Assembly (NCBI GenBank): GCA_025024175.1
Contig: QCXZ01000001.1
Span: forward strand, 2,542,001 to 2,606,000
Origin: Rhyzopertha dominica
Lineage: Eukaryota > Arthropoda > Insecta > Coleoptera > Bostrichidae
DNA: 64,000 nt
Direction: 5' to 3'
Shown here: positions 11,102-22,141 of the stretch, piece after piece
Layout of the letters: every line of letters starts with the position of its first letter
Position numbering within the stretch: the stretch's first letter is position 1
Translations under genes and position numbers: made by a program
The notes under the pieces: model-generated
Told to the model about the DNA's origin: nothing
The model's input: the letters and a program-made list of their open reading frames with translations, nothing else
The model's database searches: none

Positions 11102-13952
11102 CTGAAACAAAAAAAAAAGAATATAGTAAGCGTCGAATAAATCACACTGAAAAATGACGTGGTCAAGGATTGACATCTCAGTTTGCACGTGTTGTGTGCT
11201 CCAGGTAAATGGGCGCGTGGGAGGACCGAGATTAAATTATGTAAGTACCGGTGCGACAACGGCATTGTGACGTACGATTTATTGTGCCCGCTTTTAAAAA
11301 TAGGTACGTGAGCAGAGGATAGGTCAGAAGCCGACAGGCCGAAGATGTCGTTCACCCGACTTTGCAAAACGCAAAGTAAAAGTTCTAAGGAGTTAGCAGT
11401 TTCTATAGCTTTCTGTGTTCTCATGGAAAATTAAATATATAAGGAACGAGTTGCCGCTGGCAAGTGTATAAAAAACTAATAAACATTCTGGTACTGAAGT
11501 GTCACAGAAATAGATTTACGAACTATGACGTCGGTTGCTACTGTCGCTTTGTAAAAATTGCAAGAAAAGTTTAAGAAAAAAGAGTCCAGTGAAAGAAAAT
11601 TACTTTGAGAGATTAATATTTATCATACTCACTCTTAGCTCAAAGTTGGCTAACTCCATGCATTTAAGATACAAGTTTTTGAGCATTTATTATAAGTTTT
11701 ACTTCTTCTGCGTTATTTTCTCTAGTATACCATGTTAAAAAGGTATTGGTGATAAAACACAACCCTGCTGAACACTCCATCTCTCATCTGTTCGAGAGAC
11801 GGATCCTTGCGCATTTTTTCTTCGTATGAAATTATTAAGCGAGTTATTTTGCATTACCTTCAGGTTTTTGTCTGCACCAATTATTCTAAAATTAACCTAA
11901 TCAGCACTCAATTTTTGCATTTTATGACCAATCTATTTGTTCGTTCATTTTACATGTGATATGAGAATGTCATCTTCTAGGGTAGGTTTCTTACGGAATT
12001 CATAGCTTTTAAATTGTGCGCTGTTTATAATAACTATTTTTACTACTACGTATCACTTAAACAGCAAAGAAAAAAAATTGGCCTTCGCACAAAAAATATA
12101 CGCTAGTGATTTGCATGATGATCATATATAAGCCGCATTTTACAAAAACAAAGCAATATTGCAGTTCTTTTCTGTTTAAGCTTGCCACATCACAAAATAG
12201 CCTGTTAAAGCAACTTTTTTCTAAAAAAATTGGTTTATGAGGGAGGAATTGCTATATACTAGCGTGAAAGACTAAAACAATTAATCTTAAAATTATACAT
12301 TATTGATGGAGAAGAAAAGAGACATGCAGCATTTGTTAATTAAATTATTGCACATCAGTACGGCTTACGTATGGACAGCAAAAAAACTGTTGCATACCTA
12401 ATTTATTTATTTGAACAAAGCGCTCAAATAATAATTATTTCCGCAAACAGTTCTGAAAAAGATTGATTTGGCAAATATTACATCGTCAAACAAAATTAGC
12501 TCTTATCGTAATGTGTTCAATACAAAACTAATTCCGTAATTTCATATTTTTTCTTATTTTTAAACCAGGACAGGACATCATTACTAAGTAAACATCAAAT
12601 TTTTGAACAAGTAAAAATATTGGGCAGAAATGTCTTCAAGNAGGGATTTAGATTTGCTTGTTGATATTGAGGTACCTACACCAAACTATAAAAATAACCG
12701 AAAAATGTTACAAACTGAAGAAGGTAAATAACAGCAACCAAGAGGTATTGCTAGCCTTTTTGCATATATTTTATAGATTCACTGCAAAGATGCTGATATT
12801 CAGGAATACACTACCCTTCTAATTAGCTTGGTTCGAGGGGGTATAATGCCAAAAAAACCGAAAATTATACACATGTCATTGTTTTAGATGCCCGTTAACG
12901 TTTTTTAGGACACTCGGGAGCAGATTTTTTCGCAGGTTGGAAATACAGTAACGCAGCTGGTTACGTAGANAAATCTGGAGAATAACAAGAATCGCTAACA
13001 ACATTTTTGATAACAATTTGGACACATGAGCAGAAGTAGGTTTTAGGGTAGTTAAAGATAAAATGCAATTCCTTCAAATACTGACCGCATTCCGGATATC
13101 ACAGACTTGTGTATTAATCTATATAATATTATGAAAAGTAATTAAATTTGACGACTGTGATTGCAACTGCACTAATTGGGTTTGAAAACTGATTGCAGTC
13201 AAACAAACTCGAGACGTTCCCAGCTGTATCACATCTTGCTTATATAACTTTATTACTTCGATTTGTAAACTTATTGCGCATTAATATTAAACAGATTATT
13301 ACTGTCATGCTTCGTTTGTTTATGTGGCAATTACATAAATTATTAGAAAAATGCAATTCAGATAAGCTATTTTGAAACAAATCAAGAATAACAGCGTTTT
13401 AAATAGTCGATTAGCATTGTCAACGAGTTCTTTAGCATGCTAGTCGAGTCGTCACTGTTTTTTTATGTTGAACAGGTGTTGGGCGAAGTGAATGAAGCTT
13501 GTTATGCACGCTTAGTATATGTATTCTTATATGACTAGAATGCACAACAACAGCACCCGGTACACGTCGTTAAACAGCAATTTTAGGAGCGTGGTTGCTT
13601 TGAACCCCTAACCTTTTGGTAACTTTATAGCTTTCTTTACGGAATCTGAAATTGCTTTGCAATCGACCACGCCATTACGAGTGAAACGTCTTTGTTGTGG
13701 AGGCGGTGCACTGTTACGAACGCCTGAAGAAAGCAGTTAATCCTACGAAGCCAGGAAGGTCCTGACTTCGATGAAGAATTAGTTTTGTCGGTTTTCTTCA
13801 TTTGGAACTCGCACTCAGCACATTTTCTACTCCTAGGCTGAAAAAACTGGCCACCTTTTTATAAAATCTTCAGAACAGAGATATTAGAAGCCAAGGCACT
13901 CGATATAGCGGTATAGAATTATTTTTACAGGGTATTCCGTTTCCTAGTTCCG

Positions 13953-13974
13953 AATCTAATCTAATCTAATCTAA
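13953..13974. repeat. (AATCT)n microsatellite
   Basis: About four tandem AATCT units. On the other strand this reads TTAGA, one base off the insect telomere unit TTAGG, so it is not telomeric. Confidence 0.9.
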
Positions 13975-15570
13975 ATATATTTTTGGACTGATGTTTCCTG
14001 ATTGATTTTGGTTATAAATCAATACAAATGCTTTAAAATTAACACTTTAGGAAACACAGTAGGTTCAGTTATCGTTTACAACCTTTTGATCAAAGTATTC
14101 AAAATCAGGCTTAAACTTTTTGTATCATTTTATTATTCTTACGAAAAGCTTGTAGTTTTTCTTGTTATTGCTTATGTTTTTTTAAAACAGGTTAGGTTCA
14201 TGATTTTTTTTGTTAGATTTACTTGCCCCCATAAACATGTTTCTTTATTTCCTGTTTTATGCATTACACTTAAGTACGTATTACAGATACCATATTTAGA
14301 TAAATAAATTTAGATAAATTGGTAACTTAACTACGCTTATGCCTAAAAAGGCGATTTCATCTTAAACGCTTAAACAAATGTAAATACATATACGGCGTCG
14401 CGAACACGTTAGTTTGTTAAACGCACCTGTATAAAACGTAATTCTCATGCGCATATTAATCTGTCAATATCATTTTTATTATATTTTAATTTTAAATAAA
14501 CAATTCTGTAGAAAAAGTGCAAAATTCCAGATTGTACTAAGGAAACAAATTATATTGTTTTTCAAGTACCAAAACATGAAAAAACTTGCACACAATGAAA
14601 AAACCAGTTTGTGATGCATACCCCAACCTGGATAGGTCAAGACTCTTACTGTTTGTGACAAACCTTTGAAAGAATCAATGAGTAAATATAATAAAGATTT
14701 TTTAATTAAAAAAAGTCTTTTTTTCATTACAGTTTCAATGCTTCCTTCTGCAGCCTTGATACCGTTATTGTCGTTTTTCTCCTTGGGTAGCAGGTATAAG
14801 AAATTTACACCTGCTTCAGCGTGATATACTATAGAAGGTTGTTTGTTACAGATAGTGTATAAATATTGTATGTTTACAAATCCCTAGTGCGAATTATTTA
14901 CTACAGACCGTGGAGCAGATGACAGGAAGTTCGTTCCTTGCGCAAAGTGAAATTTCGTAACGGCTAATGCAAACATCAATCACCCTTAAAATCGTTGTTT
15001 ACAGAACAGCGCGTTGGGTAAATACACAAGCGTCAAGCGTATGGCTCAAAATTCTAAAAATCAACCGACATTTCGACACATGTTTTATGGATTGAAAGTA
15101 AATACTGACGGGATAAAAAAATACCGTTTAATCGATTTTGGCTGTTTAATTTGTGCAAATAACAGTTAACTCCGACGATGTGGAAACACTGATGTCATGT
15201 TTTTACTCTCTGCACGAAGTAACAAAAATCCGATGCCAATTTTTTGCTGCTAGGTATGCTACCGTTCAATCGAAATGATGTTTCGCAGAATATTGGATCG
15301 GAATTGTGTCTTGCACTACATTATCTTAATTATCTCCCTGGACCAAGGTACCCACTGTTTTTTTAAGCAAACGTTTGTTAACCAAGTATAGATTGATTAT
15401 TATTATTATTAAAGTTCGTGTTATTATTATTTTGACTTATATAAATGTTGTACGAAACAGTATCTAAGTGACAAGTACTACGTGATTAAATTGACAGAAG
15501 TCAGTTCTGTCCCTTTGGCTAGTGAATTATTGGTATTTTAAGTACTTATAGGTTTTAAAATGTAACTGTA

Positions 15571-17641
15571 TAGTAATGCAACACTCTTACCGTTATTACA
15601 ACCCTTCAATAAAATTTATCTTTCATCTCGAACAGCAGGCGGCCCCTCACAAGTTACCGCATTTTATTTTATATTACCATATATTTAGGTCCGATTTTTG
15701 GAAGATGGTTAAGCAGGGTCGGATTATTTAAAGTTCACTACCGGTCAAACCAAAACTAGCATTCAATCTTAGTATTTCTGTGCGCGAGACAAGAGAAGCG
15801 AAAAATGTTCCGTCCTTGGGAATGAAGTTGCTGACGCTGACATGGAAGTGGAAATTGAAGAAAACGAGAGGAATCGTCGTTACCTTACCCAAGATGGCCA
15901 AGAAATCATAAAAAATGTATATAACTTTTTGATAAAAAAAGAGTGCAGTGCTCCGTTAAAAGTGCCAAGTAAAATGGTTAGTGTCCCCCACATGAGTGTG
16001 AGAGATATTATTGAAAATAAAGGCAATTCAAGAAAATCACGCAATTCGGAGAAATTTCTAAATATATCAAAAGAGCTTGGGACAGAAATTAAAAAAGTGA
16101 TTTACCAAATGTATAAGAAAAATAAAGTTCCAATACAGCAAGTCTGAAATTAAAACTTTTGGAATTAGGATATGATATAAGTTATTGCGAAGAGTGGTTC
16201 AGAAAATACTTGAGGAGCATCGATTTTAATTATAGTACATTAAACCAACATTTGTCCATAATGGAATCAACCCGACTAAAAAGAATGAGATGGGATTATA
16301 TAAACGAAATCAGAAGGTACCGCCAAGAAAATCGTAATATCGTATATTTGGATGAAACGTGGTACGACACCCACGACTTGATAAAAAAAAAGGTGTAACA
16401 GATGCGACAAATAACTGCGTTCTGCAAGCACCACCTTCGGGAGGAAAAAGAATTATAACTCTTCATACGGGAGGAAGTGGTGGATGGGTGGAAAATGGCT
16501 TATTACTGTCAGCGAAACAGATCCAAAATTCTTCTGCTGACTACCATCGCGACCAGGATCTGTTATAGTCACGGATAACGCGAGTTATCATTAAAAATTA
16601 ATGAACAAGGCGCCAACATCAGATACAAAAGAAGAGAAATAATTGATTACATTAAAAAGAATAAAATTACAATTCCGGGTGGTTACCAAAAAAGATCTGT
16701 TAACAATAATAAAAAATCTCAACATACCTTAACAATATCGAGTTGATGAACTAGCGGAAGGACATGGACATATAGTTATGCGTTTGCCATCGTATTATTG
16801 TGTCCTAAACCCAATTGAATTAGTGTGGAGTACGCTTAAAAAAGGAAAACGAAGAAAAAGGACATGTCCGCGTTTAAGTTCGGGAGTTGTAGATTTAGTG
16901 CGTAGAGAGGTAAGTAGTATAACGAAAGAACTGTGGAAAAGCTGTATTAAGCATGTTATTGAAAAAATTGAATTTTCAAAATTTTATAATACATGTTAAT
17001 GATGATGCTAACAGTGATTCAGAATTTGACAGTAGCGATGATGATAATAATTAATATATTTAAGGTATTTCTTTTAAAATACTTGTCTTTTATTTACATA
17101 TTTAGTTATGTTAACCGTTAACCGCAAGTTAAAAGATTGTAAAAATATTAAAATGTATTGTTTATAATTTTCGGCTAGTACAGCATTCAACATATTCACA
17201 GCATATAAATATTACAGGAATGTTTAAAATCAAAATAAAAATATTTAGGAAAGCGAGATTTTTCTTTGCATATTAAAAAGTGCTCAGATGTGCATGTTGT
17301 CTAGTTAGATTACATATTTCATTATAACAAGATATACTTTGCTTGTGCAAAATAATGTTGCTACTCATCTAAAACTACGTACAATTCATTTTGAGACGTA
17401 AATAAAAACGATCGATGTAAAACCTCTTATTAACCGAATGATTAAAAACTACTTAGAATAATATACACTACACAAACAAAAAACGAGTTTTAAAACGGCC
17501 TAAAGTCGGCACTGGAAATTCGCAAAATCACAAAGAGAGGGTTTGATTTATGAGGGGTCGCGTGCCGTTCCAAATGTGCCTGTAAATGAAAGGTAAATAG
17601 TATTGCTGGGTTGTAAAAACGGTAAGAGAGTTGCATTACTA
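15571..17641 (+). mobile_element. Tc1/IS630-like DNA transposon, copy 1
   Basis: The terminal inverted repeats are about 35 bp, TAGTAATGCAAC at the left and its complement GTTGCATTACTA at the right. The match continues through CTTACCGTTnTTACAACCC with few mismatches. TA dinucleotides flank both ends (15569-15570 and 17642-17643), as expected for this superfamily. The weaker inner portion shares a CCCCTCA motif. The interior encodes a broken transposase. A second copy in reverse orientation lies at 61053-63279. Confidence 0.9.
15842..16999 (+). pseudogene. Tc1/IS630-like transposase, broken (copy 1)
   Basis: The ATG at 15842 starts 'MEVEIEENERNRRYLTQDGQ', a helix-turn-helix N-terminal region that closes at 16145. 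A one-base frameshift leads to 'LELGYDISYCEEWFRKYLR' and the first catalytic aspartate in 'IVYLDETW' (near 16340). A further frameshift follows near 16395. Around 16545 about 22 codons present in the other copy are missing, just before the second-aspartate region (degraded 'VTDNASYH'). The C-terminal block 'YYCVLNPIELVWSTLKK' (near 16800) carries the third acidic residue in the PIE box. The family uses a D-D-E active site to cut and paste DNA at TA sites. This copy cannot make active enzyme. Confidence 0.88.
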
Positions 17642-17893
17642 TACCTACATATCTAAAAACATTTAACTACTGTGCTTGATGGGGTACACAAATTATAGAT
17701 TCTGGAACAAATCCAGACTTATCTAACTCTGATGGAGTTATGGGGTGGTCAGAAATAAAAGTTATAGAAGGTGAAATTTATATTTATTAGTTTTTTACTT
17801 TACACACTAAGGTTTATTTTGAAACTCACTTTGGCTGGTGTACCACTTCCCCCTGTACTTCATTGTAACAACATGATACACGCCCATCAATCT

Positions 17894-18370
17894 TTATTTC
17901 CACTTGTCTAGGATCCAAACCAAAGTGATGACTAAAAATACGGAACCATGGAAGCTACCGGTTCCTGACGCATCGTCGTTACAAAGATCGGTATTGCAAA
18001 CGTAACATCTTGGTAACCTCTCATAACCTTCCGGCTTCCTAGGAGATTCCACGCAATAATCATACCCGGCGTACGTTCCAATGCAAGCCCTGACCGCCTG
18101 AATTTCAGACACCACTTCCTCCACGAATCCCAAAGTTATGCAACGAAATTGCTCCGGCGATCCGCTTTGAAAGGCCTCCGGATTGAAGATATTTTTCTGG
18201 TTGCAAGTCGCTTTTCTCGCTACACACCACGCCAGAGGAAAACAATGTATGTCATCGGGAGCTATGCAGTCGTAGCAAACAAGACACTCGATTTTTCGGG
18301 GTAGCAGGCAAATCGCGAAGAGTATGGTAAATGGTACGTTTTGACTTATTTCAAGTGTCAATTTTGGCAT
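17894..18370 (-). CDS. Ly6/uPAR three-finger domain protein, probably GPI-anchored
   Basis: The predicted protein has 158 residues from the ATG at 18368-18370 to a TAA at 17894-17896. Residues 12-22 form a hydrophobic core (VPFTILFAICLL region) of a signal peptide, probably cleaved before the first mature cysteines. The mature part has twelve cysteines and ends in the diagnostic 'CYVCNTDLCND', close to the CN signature that closes Ly6 three-finger folds. A short hydrophobic C-terminal segment ('SVFLVITLVWIL') after small residues fits a GPI-anchor signal. An AATAAA overlaps the stop codon. Insect relatives act in septate junction assembly, ion channel modulation and trafficking; which role applies here is unknown. 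The gene has no visible intron in its coding part, which is unusual for insect Ly6 genes. It lies in the tensin-like gene intron on the same strand, about 250 bp from a transposon. Confidence 0.82.
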   Translation of the reverse strand: MPKLTLEISQNVPFTILFAICLLPRKIECLVCYDCIAPDDIHCFPLAWCVARKATCNQKNIFNPEAFQSGSPEQFRCITLGFVEEVVSEIQAVRACIGTYAGYDYCVESPRKPEGYERLPRCYVCNTDLCNDDASGTGSFHGSVFLVITLVWILDKWK

Positions 18371-18934
18371 ATTTGAAATCCATTTCACGTCAACACTGGT
18401 TAAGAATAACGACCAAATTAATACTTTCAAAGGAAATGAACAACATCAGGTTGCTAATTGTAATAATTAAAGCCGCCGACAGCAATGATTATCACAATAG
18501 CGGCGATTCATTTTTACTATGAAATAAACCAATAAAAGCTAATACGCCTACCGTTGTGTAAGCATTGGTGCTCTCAGGCTTCGCTTATTATATCTTTGCA
18601 AACAAGTACATTGATTTAAAAATGTATGGGAACGCGCATCTTCAAAGAGTCCGGGGCATCATGATTAGGGACTTAACCGACAGAACAAAACACCCAAGTC
18701 TTTGTTCGGATGTACCGCAAGTGCATTCAGGGATATTTTTTAGCACAGAAGAAGCCTTGTAACTGTATTGCAACTGCAAGTAACTCTAAACGTTTTTGTT
18801 TGGTCGTAAAATTCAAGCCGACACTGAAGTAAGTGACCAGGCGACAATACTGCATTAACGTACGTACAAAAATATCTGCTGTTAAACTTCTTATTTTAAA
18901 ATATTAGCAGAATGAAGGTATTATACATATGCAT
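18371..18934. other. upstream region of the Ly6-type gene
   Basis: This stretch is non-coding and should contain the promoter or a 5' untranslated exon of the Ly6-type gene. I see no convincing TATA box or splice donor that fixes the transcription start. Confidence 0.4.
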
Positions 18935-19165
18935 AAGTGTAGATCTTTATTTTGTGGAATCTTTTATTATATACTGGCTTCCAATTATATTAAATTAAAC
19001 AACTTTGTACGTATTGACGTTTCGACCTATAGTTTGTCTTTTTCAAAATACTCTTCTTCTTTATCTTATAACTGGAATAAATTGAAATTAAATTAATATA
19101 ACATGTGTAAGTTGGTTTGTGTGTACGTGTATCTCACTTAATCCTTGTATCTCTGTCTCTGGATA
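18935..19165 (-). mobile_element. Penelope-like element, 3'-terminal fragment
   Basis: The sequence is colinear with the 3' end of the clearer Penelope-like copy at 48880-49435. Both contain GACGTTTCGACCTATA on the plus strand, then a GTCTTT...TACT block, then ATTAATATAA, and finally CTTA(A/G)TCCTTGTAT, which is the complement of the last codons of the GIY-YIG ORF. Only the last few codons and the 3' region remain here. It abuts the 3' end of the non-LTR remnant that begins at 19210. Confidence 0.65.
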
Positions 19166-19209
19166 AAATAGAAAATCAACATTTTTAGTAAATACACAGC
19201 ACACACTAT

Positions 19210-21180
19210 AATATAATAATATTCTACTGCTCAGATACCACAAACGACAACAGCTTTTTCAGACTATCACAATGCATGTCGCAATCTTCAGATATCCTAT
19301 TAAAGTTATTCGACATAACAAAAACAGGCGAGTTAACAAGCACATTGGTTCTAGCATTTGAACAATAAAAAGTGCCACCATCCCGGGAACCAAGCCTAGG
19401 TACTCTTATATTAAATAATGCCAGCAAAGAAGGACAGTCAACATCGCCATGAAATAATTTAAATAAAAATGTTAAACTAATGCGTATCCTTCTAGCTTGC
19501 AGAGAACTAACGTCAAATCTTTGCAACAAGAGTGTATGATTATATCCTCTGTAGCAGCGCACCAACTCGACTGCTTCAATTGTATAATTAAATATTAAAG
19601 CTTGCCTTCTAAGGGTAAAAGTGCAAACATTACACTTGTCAATATTAAGGGGCAATCTTATCACAGCACACCATCTAGCTACACGGTTAACCTGTCCTTG
19701 CAATACTAAACAGTCATCCTCACCGAATACCTCAGAAAATAATTTTAGGTCATCCGCAAAAAACAGGTGATTAGATTATAACGAAAGTGATAGATAATTT
19801 ATAAAAAAAATAAACAGTATTGGCTCCAAGTTAGACCCCTGAGGATCTCAGGAGGTTGCTAAAAAGTTGTATGATTTAAAACTGTTATATGTAACATATA
19901 GTTTACATTGAGTGAGATTTGATTTTACTAGTCGAACGAGATAATCACTCAATCCAAGCTGCTCTAGTTTATTAAGTAGAACACAATGGTCCACCCTGCC
20001 GAATGCCTTCGAGAAGTCAGTATACACTGCATCAACTTGGCCTTTATTAACTATAATATTTGCAGTAAACTGCATAAACTGCGCTAAGTTAGTTACAGTA
20101 GAACGTTTTGGGTAGAATCCATGTTGGTTAGGTGAAATGCAATGCTTAACTTAATGAAAAATTATATTGTGCAATAACATCTCGAAAACCTTCGGAAAAT
20201 TTGATAAAATTGCAATGGGGCGATAATCTTTAGGTCACAGGGATTGCCGCTCTTTAAAACAGGACACTCTTGTGACTTTCCAATTATCGGGAAATGACGC
20301 CGTAGACAATATAAGGTTAAACAAATACCTTAAAGGTGAGATAATGACCCTCGAACAATCTTTAATTAGAAAGCTAGGTATCTGATCATCTCCACAAGTC
20401 ATTCCATTTTTTAATTTGAACATAGACTTTTGGATATCGGATTCAGAAAATTTGCTAAAATGTGTATAGGCCTCGGCTTTCATTAAATTTGAACCATTTA
20501 TATTGCCGGCAGTAGACATCAGAAAATTTTTTGGCGAAACCGCTGACTATCTGGCGTGGATCATCAATTTCTTCATCATTCAAGAAACATTCATTAGGAA
20601 TTCTCGAACGCCGTTTCTTATTTTGAACAAAAGCCCAAAAACTTTTGGCATCATGACTAAAATTTGTTTGGATTTTTAGTTCACTGTGTAAAGTGATAAA
20701 TTCTTCCAAATTTATTGTATTTATTATGATGGTAAGCCTTAAGTTTTACAATTTTTATAATTTGTGACGTGTATCAAATTGGATACCTCCGCTTAAATTT
20801 TTTATACAAAGGTACATATTTATCTAACAATTCATATATTTTTTTGATAGAACATTGTGCAAGCCATATTGATATCGGTATAATTGTGCAAAAAGTTCCA
20901 GTTGGTATGCAGTAAAGCACTGTAAAGTTGTTGAAAATTAGCTCTTTTAAAATTGTAAGCTTTGTCATCAGAACTCGTAGAAAAATCTAATAATATTTTG
21001 TCGTCCATATCGAACCATACTTCTTTAGCGAGAATACGATTCTGCTATAATCCTGAGTCACTATCAAGTATTGTATTTTTTATACCTATTAATCTGACAC
21101 TTCACCACAAACAAAATGAGCCTAATCAACTTTTACGATACCGATTTAGATATGTAAAAAAAGCTCTGCCTGTATCACGT
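19210..21180 (-). pseudogene. non-LTR retrotransposon remnant (jockey/CR1-like)
   Basis: Order on the minus strand: an endonuclease tail and linker ('YNFKRANFQQLYSALL' near 20940, 'YPIWYTSQIIK' near 20790), then a pre-RT region ('DAKSFWAFVQNKKR' near 20650). The RT fingers follow ('GDDQIPSFLIKDC' near 20380), then 'QVDAVYTDFSKAFGRVDH' near 20020, a degraded 'PQGSNLEP' box with an in-frame stop near 19840, and an intact FADD catalytic box at 19749-19760. A C-terminal region with 'ARRIRISLTFLFKLFHG' (near 19480) runs to 19224. Several frameshifts and a deletion after 'NIDKCNVCTF' make it inactive. Sequence style fits the jockey/CR1 group. Confidence 0.9.
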
Positions 21181-21377
21181 TAATTAAAACGAGCCTTTCG
21201 CGAACTAATTAACCCAAGCACATCTTTTTTCTTGCTCTGCAACAAATTAATCCCGCGTCTGTCACATGTTCCCAAATTCGAAACATGAGAAAGCCGCCGT
21301 CTTATTACTGAAGTCTCTTTTTGCGTGTGCGAAGCCGTCGACTTTAATCTCGGTCGGGCGTTAAATTAAGCTCTTAC

Positions 21378-21492
21378 CTCTGCAACACGATCCCTCGTTG
21401 AGGATTGGCTGGTGACATAGGTGGCAGGGTCGGGGTTTCTTGAATGTTTTACATCGAAATGCATGACTTGGTCCCGGTCCGCTATCTTCGTG
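21378..21492 (-). CDS. tensin: tensin-like gene, 115-nt internal exon (C1 domain, first half)
   Basis: Acceptor TTCTATGTTGCAG| and donor AGAG|GTAAGAG bracket 115 nt on the minus strand. The phase-0 start encodes HEDSGPGPSHAF, then FRCKTFKKPRPCHLCHQPIL and NEGSCCR, leaving one base (G) for the next exon. The histidine and the first three zinc-binding cysteines of a C1 domain are here: H-x12-C-x2-C-x10-C. The fourth is in the next exon. The K-T-F-K-K-P-R-P-C run and x10 spacing resemble the N-terminal C1 domain of tensins, and the paired-exon reading frame is continuous. Tensins scaffold integrin tails to actin at adhesion sites. A C1 domain from another scaffold protein is the main alternative. 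Exons upstream of this one were not identified in the window. Confidence 0.85.
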
Positions 21493-22132
21493 CTGCAACA
21501 TAGAAAGATGGTGTAAGTTACACTGAACCAACGGAATTTATTATAATTCACATTATATTCACAATGAAACGGATGTTCCTGCATTCCTTACGGGAAGTTT
21601 ATGTTGACTTAATTGATCTGGAGTCGCTTTTGCCCTAATAAATATGTCTATTGAGCTTCCTATGCTCACAGCTTGAATGTAATTTGCAATTCAGATTATA
21701 TTATAATCTGTGCTGCTTTACGCATTAATTTGCAAACAGATCCGCGTAGAATACAGTACGGTATCCTTTGTATTTATATTTGACACGAAATATTGTATGT
21801 CATAGCCAGTAGCATCAATTAATGCTGTTTGGTCTCTGGGTTTCCACGAGCAGTACTCACTCGGGTCTANCTAGGACGCAAAGNTAGTAACAAGCATAAT
21901 GAATGTAAAGCCGCACATTTGTGCAGACGAAAAGTACCATTCGGTTAAAAATGCTGTAATTTTTCAGATTTATATTACAGAAGATGCTCAAAATGTTCCT
22001 AATTTACTTCCAGACTGTAATGAAGCTTCCAGTAAAAGTTTTCTAATGTTCTTCGTAGAATATTTGGTGATAAGTTCTGAATTTCTTTCTACCTTGATTC
22101 TTCCTTTTCAATCAAATTTCCAACGATGCAAA

Positions 22133-22141
22133 ATGGCCCAC
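22133..22141. repeat. target-site duplication of the MULE, left copy
   Basis: ATGGCCCAC here pairs with ACGGCCCAC at 24298-24306, differing by one base. Removing one copy plus the MULE restores the transposase codons I-S-G-P-F-C-I-V-G-N, so the boundaries are set by both the repeat and the reading frame. Confidence 0.88.

Larger units (their letters stand above)
11102..21377 (-). other. tensin-like gene intron (about 10.3 kb), phase 1
   Basis: The intron is bounded by the donor AGAG|GTAAGAG (exon 21378-21492) and the acceptor TTTCAG (exon 11064-11101), and it splits a valine codon. It contains a Tc1/IS630-like element, a nested Ly6-type gene, a Penelope-like 3' end and a decayed non-LTR element. 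The first part, 11102-15570, shows no gene: only A+T-rich sequence, the pentamer repeat at 13953-13974 and a hydrophobic 101-codon ORF at 14002-14307 that I could not assign. Confidence 0.75.

Noticed and set aside
12815..12845. GGTTCGA box suggestive of a tRNA T-arm
   Set aside because: No matching acceptor stem, A box or cloverleaf could be formed around it.
13953..13974. Possible telomeric repeat
   Set aside because: The unit reads TTAGA on the minus strand, not the insect TTAGG, and there are only about four copies.
14002..14307. 101-codon hydrophobic plus-strand frame
   Set aside because: Composition is what A+T-rich DNA gives by chance. There is no family motif or topology pattern, and it lies within the tensin-like gene intron.
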